A stretch of 64,000 nucleotides of DNA from Flavobacterium sp. 11 (GCF_002754315.1 NZ_PEFE01000001.1:3410001-3474000), one strand, 5' to 3'; positions 9,024 through 19,388 are shown, counted from the stretch's first letter. Translations and numbers: made by a program. The notes: generated by a model from the letters alone, not told the origin.

Positions 9024-11810
9024 ATGAAATACTATTATTTATTGTTTATTTTCCTTTTTCTAACTATTCCCTCTTTTGGACAAAAAGAAGCGGCTATATG
9101 GTATTTTGGTAATAATGCCGGTCTCGATTTTAATTCAGGAAGTCCGGTTGCTTTAACCAATAGTAAATTAGTTACCAAAGAAGGATGTACCACTATTTCT
9201 GATAAAAATGGTAATTTACTTTTTTACACAGATGGTAGAGTAGTTTACAATAAAAATCATCAAATTATGCCTAATGGGTTCGGTTTATTAGGACATAACT
9301 CAAGTACACAGTCGGCGATTATTGTTCCAAAACCAAATAATCCTAATATATATTACATTTTTACCGTTGACCAACCGCTTCCTGCAAATGCGGATGACAA
9401 TCCATTAAATGACTTGGATCCTCCCAATAATGGATTGAATTATTCCCAAGTTGACATGACGCTAAATAATAATCTAGGAGACGTCGTAATCACTGAAAAA
9501 AATATTCCTCTTATAACTTATAATCCAAATGATAGTGAAGAGACCAAATACAAATGTTCTGAAAAAGTAACAGCTGTTCAACACGGAGATGGTATCTCTT
9601 TTTGGGTAATTACACATTTTATAAATAATTTTTATTCCTTCAAAATAAGTACACAAGGAGTCAATAAGATCCCTGTCAAGACAATAACTCCACTTAACAT
9701 CCCAATAGGTGGCTATATTCCAAATGCAATGGGATATTTAAAAGTATCTCCAAACGGAAAAAAAATAGCTATAGCAAACAATGCATCAAGACGAACAAAT
9801 GAAAAAGGACCAAAAGGTCAAGAAATCAGAGATACTGGTAATGTTTTACTTTACGATTTTGATTCAAGTACAGGAAAAATAAGTAATGAAATTAAACTGT
9901 TGAGTAATTCAAATCCTTATGGAGTAGAATTTTCATCAAAAACAAAAAAATTATATGTTACAACAAATCAATTTAATGCAGATGGCGACATAATTTTAGA
10001 AAGTTCATTAATCCAATATGATTTAAAAAGTACAAATATCCCATCCTCAAAGGCCATAATAAATACATCACCTCTTATAGCTGGAGCCCTACAATTGGCT
10101 ATTGATGAGAAGATATACCGCGCAGGATATGTCACAACTGATAACCTACGTAATAAATTGTCGGTAATCAACAGTCCCGAATTAGATGGAACTAGTTGTA
10201 ATTATATGCCAAATGCAATTAATTTGAAAACAGGTAGCGTAGAACAAGGCTTACCTCCATTCATCACCTCTTTATTCTTATATGCCTTTAGTTATGAATT
10301 CAATTGTTTAGGGGATGCTACTCATTTTTACAGTAATTCTGTCGAGACAATTGACTCCGTAGTTTGGGATTTTGGGGATGGATTTACTTCCACTGATATT
10401 GATGCCTATCATACATACGCACAAGCTGGTGATTATAAAGTAACACTTATAAAAACTGTAAATGGTGAAGACAGAGAGCCTCTTGAAAAAACAATTACTA
10501 TTTATGAAGTTCCAAAAATACTTTCAACTTCTTACAAACTAACACAATGTGACACACAAGATAGTGCTCCTACTGATGGATTAGCTTTATTTAATTTAGC
10601 TCTTGCTAATGAGCCAATTAGTTTAGGTGAAAAAGATTTTGAAGTTTATTATTACCATAGTGCTAACGATGCTGAAAATGATTTAACTAACACTCAATCC
10701 ATTCCCGTAAACTATCGAAATAGTGTTCCAGATGAGCTTTTATACGCAAAAGTAACCCAGCCAAATTCAAGTTGCTACAGTATAGGAACAGTTATTTTGC
10801 ATGCTAATAAAAACATATCATTATTACCCGAAGCAATGCATGAATGTGATCTTGGTGATGGAAAAGGATCATTTGACTTAGAACCGAAAAAAGATTTAAT
10901 AAAAACCGAATTGAATTTACCTTCAGATGTGCGTTTGTTTTTTTATTCAAATGAAGAGGATGCCTCTATGGGAATTAATGAGATCAAAGAGCCATTACTT
11001 TCTGGTTCTAAAACAGTATTCATTCGAGCAGAAAATACCGAAGGTTGTTATGGAACTGGGAATTTTGAAATTATAGTCGAGTCATCTCCAAAAATTAATA
11101 TTTTAGAAAATATAATTTTATGTGAAGGACTTGTAAATCCTTCTATACTATTAAATGCAGGAATTTTAGCCCCGGCTAGAACCAGTGATTTCACTTATTT
11201 ATGGTCAACAGGCGAAACAACGCCTAACATATCCATAAATAAAGAAGGTGAATATAGCGTAACTGTAAAAAACAAATCAGGCTGTACCACTACTCGAAAA
11301 TGTATTGTGACACTATCTCATTTAGCAAAAATAAATACTATAATTGTACATGATTTACAGCAAACAAATCAAGTCATAATTGAACTCGATAATCCAAGTG
11401 ATTATAATTATATGATTCACTATGAAGATGGAACAGAAACTTCTTTTCAAAATTCAACTCTTTTTGAAAACGTACCAGGCGGTTTCCACGAATTAATAGT
11501 GGCGAACAATAATGGATGTGGTCAAACAACAAAAAGTTTTGCTGTACTAAATGCTCCCAAATTCTTTACTCCTAATGGTGATGGATACAATGATTATTGG
11601 AATTTGAAAGGAATAAATAGTAGTCTTTATGAAAATGCAATAATATACATTTTTGATCGATATGGAAAATTATTGAAACAATTATCTCCTTCAAGTCTTG
11701 GTTGGGATGGTACTTTCTTAAAGGAACCATTACCTGCAGCTGATTATTGGTTCACTATAAAACTTGAAGACGGAAGAGAAGCTGAAAGCCATTTTAGTTT
11801 GAAAAGATAA
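9024..11810 (+). CDS. T9SS type B exoprotein, propeller-like N-terminus plus PKD domain
   Basis: I choose the ATG at 9024 because it starts a clean signal peptide (MKYYYLLFIFLFLTIPSFGQ); an upstream TTG at 9015 overlaps a -7 box. The product is 928 residues. Residues about 22-430 look like a beta-propeller of repeated strands (WYFGNNAGLDF, GNLLFYTDG, YYIFTVDQ, LKVSPNGKKIAIAN). A PKD domain follows at about 435-500 (VVWDFGDGFTSTD...HTYAQAGDYKVTL). Then come Cys modules like those in the two upstream genes, an Ig-like segment (YLWSTGETT), and the type B sorting domain from about 846 ([16 protein letters not shown] to SLKR). Propeller assignment is by pattern only. Confidence 0.87.
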   Translation: MKYYYLLFIFLFLTIPSFGQKEAAIWYFGNNAGLDFNSGSPVALTNSKLVTKEGCTTISDKNGNLLFYTDGRVVYNKNHQIMPNGFGLLGHNSSTQSAIIVPKPNNPNIYYIFTVDQPLPANADDNPLNDLDPPNNGLNYSQVDMTLNNNLGDVVITEKNIPLITYNPNDSEETKYKCSEKVTAVQHGDGISFWVITHFINNFYSFKISTQGVNKIPVKTITPLNIPIGGYIPNAMGYLKVSPNGKKIAIANNASRRTNEKGPKGQEIRDTGNVLLYDFDSSTGKISNEIKLLSNSNPYGVEFSSKTKKLYVTTNQFNADGDIILESSLIQYDLKSTNIPSSKAIINTSPLIAGALQLAIDEKIYRAGYVTTDNLRNKLSVINSPELDGTSCNYMPNAINLKTGSVEQGLPPFITSLFLYAFSYEFNCLGDATHFYSNSVETIDSVVWDFGDGFTSTDIDAYHTYAQAGDYKVTLIKTVNGEDREPLEKTITIYEVPKILSTSYKLTQCDTQDSAPTDGLALFNLALANEPISLGEKDFEVYYYHSANDAENDLTNTQSIPVNYRNSVPDELLYAKVTQPNSSCYSIGTVILHANKNISLLPEAMHECDLGDGKGSFDLEPKKDLIKTELNLPSDVRLFFYSNEEDASMGINEIKEPLLSGSKTVFIRAENTEGCYGTGNFEIIVESSPKINILENIILCEGLVNPSILLNAGILAPARTSDFTYLWSTGETTPNISINKEGEYSVTVKNKSGCTTTRKCIVTLSHLAKINTIIVHDLQQTNQVIIELDNPSDYNYMIHYEDGTETSFQNSTLFENVPGGFHELIVANNNGCGQTTKSFAVLNAPKFFTPNGDGYNDYWNLKGINSSLYENAIIYIFDRYGKLLKQLSPSSLGWDGTFLKEPLPAADYWFTIKLEDGREAESHFSLKR

Positions 11811-11896
11811 TAAGAATTTGATTTATTACCTTAACTACTTTTTTAATCACATTTCTAATAATAAATTCGACAGAAGAAGTTACTAAACAAACATAA

Positions 11897-11928
11897 AAAA
11901 AGCCATTCAAATAAATGAATGGCTTTTT
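11897..11928. terminator. Bidirectional hairpin terminator
   Basis: A perfect 13-bp stem (AAAAAGCCATTCA / TGAATGGCTTTTT) with a six-base loop lies between the convergent genes ending at 11810 (plus) and 11948 (minus). A- and T-runs on both sides allow it to serve both strands. Confidence 0.85.
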
Positions 11929-11947
11929 CAATCTTATAAAGATAAAA

Positions 11948-13744
11948 TTAGATTTTAAATCTTTTTCTATCTGTTTCTGTCAAATATATTTTTCTCAAAC
12001 GAATAGATTTTGGTGTAACCTCTACATATTCATCTTTTTGAATGTATTCTAATGCTTCTTCAAGAGAGAAAATAATCGGAGGGATAATTCTAGCTTTTTC
12101 ATCATTCCCAGAAGAACGAACGTTAGATTGTTTTTTCTCTTTAGTTACGTTTACACACATGTCATCGCCACGAGAGTTTTCACCAATAACCTGACCTTCA
12201 TAGATTTCAGCATTTGGCTCAACGAAAAATTTACCACGATCTTGCAATTTATCAATCGAATAAGGAATAGCTTTTCCTTTTTCCATAGAGATTAATGAAC
12301 CTTTGTTACGTCCAGCAATTTCTCCTTTGAAAGGCTCATATCCAATAAAACGATGTGCCATAATAGCCTCACCAGCAGTAGCAGTCAACAATTGGTTACG
12401 CAATCCAATAATTCCACGAGATGGAATATTAAATTTGATAATCATACGCTCCCCTTTAGTTTCCATAGAAAGCATTTCTCCTTTACGCAAAGTAACAAAT
12501 TCCACTGCTCTTCCAGAAAGATTCTCAGGTAAGTCGATTGTTAACTCTTCAATTGGTTCACATTTTTTACCATCAATTTCTTTGATGATAACCTGTGGTT
12601 GACCGATTTGTAATTCATATCCTTCTCTTCTCATTGTTTCAATAAGAACAGATAAGTGAAGTACTCCACGACCAAAAACCATAAACTTATCAGCAGAATC
12701 AGTTTCACCCAATTTCATTGCTAAATTTTTCTCTAATTCTTTTGTCAAACGGTCTCTAATATGACGAGAAGTTACAAATTTACCCTCTTTACCAAAGAAA
12801 GGAGAGTCATTAATTGTAAACAACATACTCATCGTAGGCTCGTCAATATCAATTGTTTTCAACGCTTCTGGGTTTTCAAAATCAGCGATAGTATCTCCAA
12901 TTTCAAATCCTTCAACACCAATAATTGCACAAATATCTCCAGCAATTACTTGTTGTACTTTTTTACGACCAAGTCCTTCAAAAGTATGAAGTTCTTTAAT
13001 TCTAGATTTCATTACAGTACCATCTCTTTTTACTAATGAGATTGGCATACCTTCATTCAAAACACCTCTTTCAAGACGACCAATAGCGATACGACCTGTA
13101 AATGCAGAGAAATCTAATGATGTAATCAACATTTGTGGTGTTCCTTCAGAAACTTTAGGAGCTGGTACATTTTCAATAACCATATCCAACAATGCTTCAA
13201 CATTATCAGTTACGTTTTCCCAATGGTCAGACATCCAGTTATTTTTAGCAGAACCGTAAACAGTTGGAAAATCCAATTGCCACTCTTCAGCACCTAATTC
13301 AAACATTAAGTCAAAAACTTTTTCATGAACTTCTTCAGGAGTACAGTTTTCTTTATCAACTTTATTGATTACTACGCAAGGTTTAAGACCTAAGTCAATA
13401 GCTTTTTGTAGTACAAAACGAGTTTGAGGCATTGGACCTTCAAAAGCATCTACAAGTAGACAAACTCCATCAGCCATGTTCAATACACGCTCTACTTCTC
13501 CTCCAAAATCGGCGTGACCAGGAGTGTCAATAATGTTGATTTTTGTTCCTTTGTATACTACAGAAACATTCTTTGAAGTAATGGTAATACCTCTTTCACG
13601 CTCTAAGTCGTTGTTATCAAGGATTAAGTCACCTGTGTTTTCGTTATCACGAAATAACTGACAGTGATACATAATTTTATCAACCAAAGTTGTTTTACCG
13701 TGATCGACGTGGGCAATAATTGCAATGTTTCTAATAGATTCCAT
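11948..13744 (-). CDS. typA: Ribosome-associated GTPase TypA/BipA
   Basis: This 598-residue protein is full length for TypA/BipA, a translational GTPase that binds 70S ribosomes and helps in ribosome assembly and stress adaptation. Seen: G1 AHVDHGKTT (residues 11-19), switch I RERGITI, G3 DTPGHADFGGEVERVLNMADG, G4 NKVDKE, followed by elongation-factor-like domains and the TypA-specific C-terminal domain (GRNKGSLISMEKGKA, RKIYL). It is a single-gene unit, convergent with the T9SS cluster and divergent from the histidine kinase gene, with its own -7 box at 13764-13771. Confidence 0.97.
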   Translation of the reverse strand: MESIRNIAIIAHVDHGKTTLVDKIMYHCQLFRDNENTGDLILDNNDLERERGITITSKNVSVVYKGTKINIIDTPGHADFGGEVERVLNMADGVCLLVDAFEGPMPQTRFVLQKAIDLGLKPCVVINKVDKENCTPEEVHEKVFDLMFELGAEEWQLDFPTVYGSAKNNWMSDHWENVTDNVEALLDMVIENVPAPKVSEGTPQMLITSLDFSAFTGRIAIGRLERGVLNEGMPISLVKRDGTVMKSRIKELHTFEGLGRKKVQQVIAGDICAIIGVEGFEIGDTIADFENPEALKTIDIDEPTMSMLFTINDSPFFGKEGKFVTSRHIRDRLTKELEKNLAMKLGETDSADKFMVFGRGVLHLSVLIETMRREGYELQIGQPQVIIKEIDGKKCEPIEELTIDLPENLSGRAVEFVTLRKGEMLSMETKGERMIIKFNIPSRGIIGLRNQLLTATAGEAIMAHRFIGYEPFKGEIAGRNKGSLISMEKGKAIPYSIDKLQDRGKFFVEPNAEIYEGQVIGENSRGDDMCVNVTKEKKQSNVRSSGNDEKARIIPPIIFSLEEALEYIQKDEYVEVTPKSIRLRKIYLTETDRKRFKI

Positions 13745-13763
13745 CTGTGATTTTTAATGGGTG

Positions 13764-13771
13764 CAAAGGTA
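13764..13771 (-). promoter_or_regulatory. -7 box upstream of typA
   Basis: On the minus strand this reads TACCTTTG (TAnnTTTG), 19 bases before the typA ATG. I see no TTG at the expected -33 distance, so only half of the promoter is supported. Confidence 0.5.
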
Positions 13772-13905
13772 CACTTTATTTTGATATAAAAAATATTTAT
13801 GCAATAGTTTACATATTCTTAACCCATTAGACCCAAAAATAGGCCTTTAAAAAAAACTCGAAAAATAAGTTACAGATGTTCTTTAATAATTCAGCAATAA
13901 TTAAT

Positions 13906-13913
13906 TATATTTG
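13906..13913 (+). promoter_or_regulatory. -7 box immediately upstream of the histidine kinase gene
   Basis: TATATTTG fits TAnnTTTG and ends four bases before the ATG at 13918. Transcription from it would give a leaderless or nearly leaderless message. No clear -33 TTG is visible. Confidence 0.4.
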
Positions 13914-13917
13914 AGTA

Positions 13918-15633
13918 ATGAAAAGCAAAACCAATCAAGTAATCATCATCTACATTCTAATCTCAATGTTTGTAGCCATTGTTAGTCATAAATTATTAGC
14001 TCAATATATTTCTGATTCAAACCATCAATTTTACAATTTTACCAAAGACATCTTATTTATATTTTTGACTGGAATAATTTTCAAACTTATTTTATCAAAA
14101 AACGACAACCGAAATATATCCATTTTTGAAAAACTTAAGAATACAAATGACGAAATCAAGGAGTCAAATGAAAAATACGACATTGTAGCCAAAGCAACCA
14201 GCGATACTATCTGGGACTGGAAAATACAAGAAGACAGCTTTTCTTGGAATAAAGGAATTGAAAATGTTTTTGGTTATACTGAAGATGAAGTTGGCAATAG
14301 TTCAAAATGGTGGTTTGATAAAATTCACCCCGAAGACAGCATTAAAATGTCCATCAGACTCTACTCCTTTATAGAACAAAAAACCGAAAACTGGCAAGAT
14401 CAGTACCGCTTTAAATGTGCCAATAACTCCTATAAATACGTTTTAGACAGAGGTTTTCTATTGAAAGATGAAAATGGAAAAGCCATCAGAATGATTGGAG
14501 CCATACAAGACATCACTAAACAAAAAGAGGAAGAACAAAGGCTAAAATTACTGGAAACCGTATTTACACAGTCGAAAGATTCAATTATCATTACCGAAGC
14601 CAGTTCCTTTGACGGAAAAATCCCTAACGTCATTTATGCTAACCCAGCTTTTTCCGCTATGTCAGGATATGAGTTTGTAGAAATTTCCGGAAAATCAGCA
14701 GATCCTTTCAATAGTCCAAATTCCGATATCACCGAACTTGAAAAACTTTTAAGCTCCATTAAAAACAAACAGGAATGCCTAATAGAAACAATCAGCCTAA
14801 ACAAAAACAGAGAAGAATACTGGGTTCGCTTCTCTATGATACCAATTTATAATTCTGAAAATGAACTTTCTCACTGGATCTCCATTCAAAGAGATATAAC
14901 CGATGAAAAAAAGCAAGAAAAGGAAAAAGAGCAGCTTATTAGAGAATTAACCCAAAACAATAAAGACTTAAAGCAATTTTCTTATATAACCTCCCACAAC
15001 CTTAGAGCCCCATTATCAAACTTAACTGGACTACTGAATCTACTGGAGGACATTCCTGTTGAAAACCAAGAATTAAAAGAAATCTTGAATGGTTTTAATA
15101 AATCCACTCATTTATTAAATGACACTATCAATGATTTAGTAAAAGTTATTATCATTAAAGACAATCCTTCAATTCAAAAAGAAGCTGTTTTAATAAAAGA
15201 AATCTTTGAAAATGTTTTTAGCCAACTTAATTTTCAAATCGAATTATACAAACCAATCATAAAGCTTAATTTCGAAAAAGTCTCTATTATAAACATTAAC
15301 AAAGCGTATATAGAAAGCATATTATTGAATCTTTTGACAAATGCAATAAAATACAAATCCGAAAACAGAAAGCTTAAAATAACTATTACTTCCAAAGAAA
15401 TTGATGACACTGTTGTATTAATATTTACAGACAACGGAATAGGTATCGATTTAGAAAGAAATAGAGATAAAGTATTTGGGCTTTATCAACGTTTCCATAA
15501 TTACCCTGATAGCAAAGGACTAGGCCTCTATTTAGTAAAATCACAAGTTGAAACGATGGGAGGAACAATTGAAATTGAAAGCGAGGTAAATAAAGGTACT
15601 GCATTTACATTAACATTTAAAAACAAAGAATAA
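13918..15633 (+). CDS. PAS-domain sensor histidine kinase
   Basis: A 571-residue inner-membrane kinase. Two hydrophobic segments at about 8-28 and 42-60 form an N-terminal hairpin. Two PAS domains follow (about 85-200 with WDWKIQEDSFSWN and WWFDKIHPED; about 205-325 with VIYANPAFSAMSGYE). The phospho-acceptor His360 lies in SHNLRAPLSNL, a HisKA variant common in Flavobacteria. The ATPase domain has LLTNAIKYK (N box), DNGIGID (G1) and GLGLYLVKSQVE (G2). The stop codon overlaps the start of the response regulator (TAATG at 15631), so the two are translationally coupled. The signal is unknown. Confidence 0.94.
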   Translation: MKSKTNQVIIIYILISMFVAIVSHKLLAQYISDSNHQFYNFTKDILFIFLTGIIFKLILSKNDNRNISIFEKLKNTNDEIKESNEKYDIVAKATSDTIWDWKIQEDSFSWNKGIENVFGYTEDEVGNSSKWWFDKIHPEDSIKMSIRLYSFIEQKTENWQDQYRFKCANNSYKYVLDRGFLLKDENGKAIRMIGAIQDITKQKEEEQRLKLLETVFTQSKDSIIITEASSFDGKIPNVIYANPAFSAMSGYEFVEISGKSADPFNSPNSDITELEKLLSSIKNKQECLIETISLNKNREEYWVRFSMIPIYNSENELSHWISIQRDITDEKKQEKEKEQLIRELTQNNKDLKQFSYITSHNLRAPLSNLTGLLNLLEDIPVENQELKEILNGFNKSTHLLNDTINDLVKVIIIKDNPSIQKEAVLIKEIFENVFSQLNFQIELYKPIIKLNFEKVSIININKAYIESILLNLLTNAIKYKSENRKLKITITSKEIDDTVVLIFTDNGIGIDLERNRDKVFGLYQRFHNYPDSKGLGLYLVKSQVETMGGTIEIESEVNKGTAFTLTFKNKE

Positions 15634-16037
15634 TGTTAGATCAAATTTTATGTATTGATGACGACCCGATAACACTTATGTTATGCAAAAAAGTAATAAT
15701 CAAATCATCATTTTCTAATGAAATAATAACGGCTCAAAATGGAGAAGAAGCACTAAGCTATTTCAACACTATGAGATATGCCAAAAATAAACCAGACGAA
15801 CAACCACAATTAATTTTTTTAGATTTAAATATGCCCGTAATGGGTGGATGGGAATTTTTAGACCATTTCAATAGCCCGGAATTTTCAGAATTTAACACTA
15901 TAAAAGTTGTTGTCCTTTCCTCAACTATTGACCCCGAAGACTTAGAAAAAGCAAAACAATACCCAATGGTTATTGACTTCCTATCTAAACCAATTACCCG
16001 TTCAATGCTTGAATACTTAAAGAACAAGATGGAATAG
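15633..16037 (+). CDS. Single-domain response regulator
   Basis: A 134-residue stand-alone receiver. The acidic pair is in CIDDDP, the phospho-acceptor Asp in IFLDLNMPVMGGWEF, the switch Ser in VLSSTIDPEDL and the Lys in SKPIT. There is no DNA-binding output domain, so it probably acts through protein contacts or as a phosphorelay intermediate. Its ATG overlaps the stop of the kinase gene by one base, making the kinase its likely donor. It resembles the truncated receiver at the start of the window. Confidence 0.94.
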   Translation: MLDQILCIDDDPITLMLCKKVIIKSSFSNEIITAQNGEEALSYFNTMRYAKNKPDEQPQLIFLDLNMPVMGGWEFLDHFNSPEFSEFNTIKVVVLSSTIDPEDLEKAKQYPMVIDFLSKPITRSMLEYLKNKME

Positions 16038-16047
16038 GAAAATATAA

Positions 16048-16090
16048 GATATAAAAAAAGCTCTCATTTTATGAGAGCTTTTTTTATATC
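16048..16090. terminator. Perfect 20-bp hairpin between convergent genes
   Basis: A perfect 20-bp stem with a three-T loop starts GATATAAAAAAAGCTCTCAT and closes with its exact complement. It separates the response regulator gene (plus) from rpsT (minus). A- and T-rich arms let it work as a terminator in both directions. Confidence 0.85.
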
Positions 16091-16105
16091 TTAAAATTGT
16101 ATTAA

Positions 16106-16357
16106 TTACAATTTAGCAACGTGCTTAGTTAATTTAGATTTTAAATTAGAAGCTTTGTTATCATGAATGATATTCTTTTTAGCTAATTTATCAATCATAG
16201 ATATCACGCTTGATAATTTAGAAGTAGCATCTGTTTTATCAGTAGCTATTCTCAAGGCTTTGATAGCGTTACGAGTAGTTTTATGTTGGTATCTGTTTAA
16301 TACTCTTCTCTTTTCGTTACTTCTAATTCTCTTTAAAGCTGATTTATGATTTGCCAT
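16106..16357 (-). CDS. rpsT: 30S ribosomal protein S20
   Basis: 83 residues, the usual length for S20, which binds 16S rRNA early in 30S assembly. It begins MANHKSALKRIRSNEKRR, the family signature, and is highly basic and helical throughout. It lies 33 bases downstream of a tRNA-Glu gene in the same direction with no -7 box between, so it is likely co-transcribed with the three tRNA genes from the promoter at 16714-16743. Confidence 0.97.
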   Translation of the reverse strand: MANHKSALKRIRSNEKRRVLNRYQHKTTRNAIKALRIATDKTDATSKLSSVISMIDKLAKKNIIHDNKASNLKSKLTKHVAKL

Positions 16358-16389
16358 TTTATTATTTTTTTATCTTTTACTAATTTTTG

Positions 16390-16461
16390 TAGTCCGTAAG
16401 GGAATCGAACCCCTGTTACCAAGACGAAATCTTGGCGTCCTAACCCCTAGACGAACGGACC
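16390..16461 (-). tRNA. tRNA-Glu (UUC), copy 1
   Basis: The minus strand folds into a full cloverleaf: acceptor GGTCCGT/ACGGACT, anticodon arm CCAAG-ATTTCGT-CTTGG with anticodon TTC, and T arm AGGGG-TTCGATT-CCCTT. The D and T arms closely match bacterial tRNA-Glu. No CCA is encoded. It differs from copies 2 and 3 in the acceptor and anticodon stems and has G rather than A after the anticodon. Confidence 0.94.
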
Positions 16462-16502
16462 ATTATCCCCTAAGTTTTTATCAATCTAAAATATTGAAAT
16501 TG

Positions 16503-16574
16503 TAGCCCGTAGCGGAATCGAACCGCTCTTACATGGATGAAAACCATGCGTCCTAACCGATAGACGAACGGGCC
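16503..16574 (-). tRNA. tRNA-Glu (UUC), copy 2
   Basis: Cloverleaf with acceptor GGCCCGT/ACGGGCT, anticodon arm CATGG-TTTTCAT-CCATG (anticodon TTC) and T arm containing GGTTCGATTCC. The 72 bases are identical to copy 3, which points to recent duplication or gene conversion. No CCA is encoded. Confidence 0.94.
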
Positions 16575-16621
16575 ATACTTCCCTCTAAGTTCAGGAAAAC
16601 TTTAATCTGCAATAAAAATTG

Positions 16622-16693
16622 TAGCCCGTAGCGGAATCGAACCGCTCTTACATGGATGAAAACCATGCGTCCTAACCGATAGACGAACGGGCC
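16622..16693 (-). tRNA. tRNA-Glu (UUC), copy 3
   Basis: Identical to copy 2 over all 72 bases and first in the transcription unit. It starts 20 bases downstream of the -7 box of the promoter at 16714-16743. Anticodon TTC. Confidence 0.94.
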
Positions 16694-16713
16694 CTGCTTC
16701 TCTAATGCGGATG

Positions 16714-16743
16714 CAAAAATACAACTATTTTTGAAACGTACAA
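16714..16743 (-). promoter_or_regulatory. Promoter of the tRNA-Glu/rpsT unit
   Basis: On the minus strand: TTG (16743-16741), a 19-base spacer, then TATTTTTG (16721-16714). This is a full match to the Bacteroidota primary sigma consensus, placed correctly before the first tRNA. Confidence 0.78.
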
Positions 16744-16771
16744 TAGTCCATGCAAAAAAATTTATTTTTTT

Positions 16772-18276
<1,505 letters not shown>

Positions 18277-18302
18277 TTAATAATTTTAAGTAAATAGTTC
18301 AG

Positions 18303-18333
18303 CAAAACTAACTATTTTTGTAATGTGCAACAA
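18303..18333 (-). promoter_or_regulatory. Promoter of proS
   Basis: Minus strand: TTG at 18333-18331 (or 18330-18328), a spacer of 20 (or 17) bases, then TAGTTTTG at 18310-18303, fitting TAnnTTTG. It lies 54 bases before the proS start and overlaps the divergent -7 box of the next gene. Confidence 0.65.
18313..18320 (+). promoter_or_regulatory. -7 box of the Trp/Asn-rich lipoprotein gene
   Basis: TATTTTTG fits TAnnTTTG and lies 29 bases before the ATG at 18350. It is back to back with the proS promoter. An upstream ATG at 18323 would start only three bases after the box, which favours the start at 18350. Confidence 0.55.
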
Positions 18334-18349
18334 TAAAAACTCCATATAT

Positions 18350-19333
18350 ATGAAAACTAGTACTCTTTCCTTCCGAAACCCAACAATATATTACTTTGTT
18401 GGATTTTTGAGCGTCCTGTTGACATCCTGTGGCTCCTACCAAAACAGTTCTTACTATGATTCTGACGGAATATATGGTAACGCTCCAAGAAGAGCTGTAG
18501 AAGTAGAGACGCAAAATGCTCCAAATAATCAATACAAAGACTACTTTGGGTCTTTGCAAAACAACAACCAACCTGTAGAAATTTTTACAGATGTAGACAA
18601 TTACAATGATTATAATATAGAAAACGACAGTATAGACTACAACAACTATCCTGGATGGGGCAGTAATCCTCAAACTGTAAGCATAAACGTTTATGACAAT
18701 GGATGGGGAATGAATAATTGGTATGGAAATAACTGGGGTTGGAATACTGGTTATGGATGGGGATGGAACGTTGGTTTTGGATGGAATAATTGGTACGGAA
18801 ACAATTGGTACGGAAATAATTGGGGTTGGAATAGTTGGTATGGAAACAACTGGGGCTGGAATAACTGGTATGGTAATAATTGGGGATATCCAAATTACTA
18901 CAATAACAGAGCCTATTCCTACAACGCAAGCAGAAGAGGTTCTTCTTATACTACCAATACAGGTAGCAATAGAAATTACAGTACCCGAAGTTCAGCAAAT
19001 TACTCTAGAAACCAGAGCAATACCGTTAGTCGCAGAACTAATTCAAATTACAGAGGAAATACGAATACTGATTTCAGAAGAAGTACTACAAACGGATTCA
19101 ATAGAACTAGTCCAACATTTTCAAGAAATCAAAACAATTCCAACAGTACACCTAGCAGAAGATCAAATACAAGTAGCACACGTAGTGAAAACAACTCTCC
19201 TGCAAGATCATATACTCCAAGTTCAAGAAACGATAACAATTCCAGATCATACACTCCTAGCTCAAATAGTTCGGGAAATTCTGGTGGTGGCGGTAGATCA
19301 TCTGGCGGTGGCGGAAGAGGTGGCAGAGGATAA
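18350..19333 (+). CDS. Trp/Asn/Gly-rich low-complexity lipoprotein
   Basis: 327 residues from the ATG at 18350 (MKTSTLSFRN). A hydrophobic segment ends in a lipobox (LLTSC), so it should be a lipid-anchored envelope protein. After about 85 residues there is a striking run of near repeats of the type NNWYGNNWGWN and GYGWGWN (about residues 120-185). A Ser/Arg/Asn/Thr-rich tail follows (RRSNTSSTRSENNS) and ends in Gly-rich GGGGRSSGGGG. I recognise no catalytic domain. Similar genes beside proS are familiar to me in Flavobacteriaceae but have no known function. An overlapping ORF in another frame is a shadow of the repeats. Confidence 0.8.
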   Translation: MKTSTLSFRNPTIYYFVGFLSVLLTSCGSYQNSSYYDSDGIYGNAPRRAVEVETQNAPNNQYKDYFGSLQNNNQPVEIFTDVDNYNDYNIENDSIDYNNYPGWGSNPQTVSINVYDNGWGMNNWYGNNWGWNTGYGWGWNVGFGWNNWYGNNWYGNNWGWNSWYGNNWGWNNWYGNNWGYPNYYNNRAYSYNASRRGSSYTTNTGSNRNYSTRSSANYSRNQSNTVSRRTNSNYRGNTNTDFRRSTTNGFNRTSPTFSRNQNNSNSTPSRRSNTSSTRSENNSPARSYTPSSRNDNNSRSYTPSSNSSGNSGGGGRSSGGGGRGGRG

Positions 19334-19388
19334 TAATTCTTTCTACACCTTCCTATTTTGATATTAAATTAAAACCTACGAATTAAAA

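Noticed and set aside
18723..19361. 212-codon open frame overlapping the Trp/Asn-rich lipoprotein gene
   Set aside because: It is a shadow frame created by the repetitive Gly/Asn/Trp codons; it lacks a signal or domain and its translation is low-complexity Gly/Ile/Thr/Glu.
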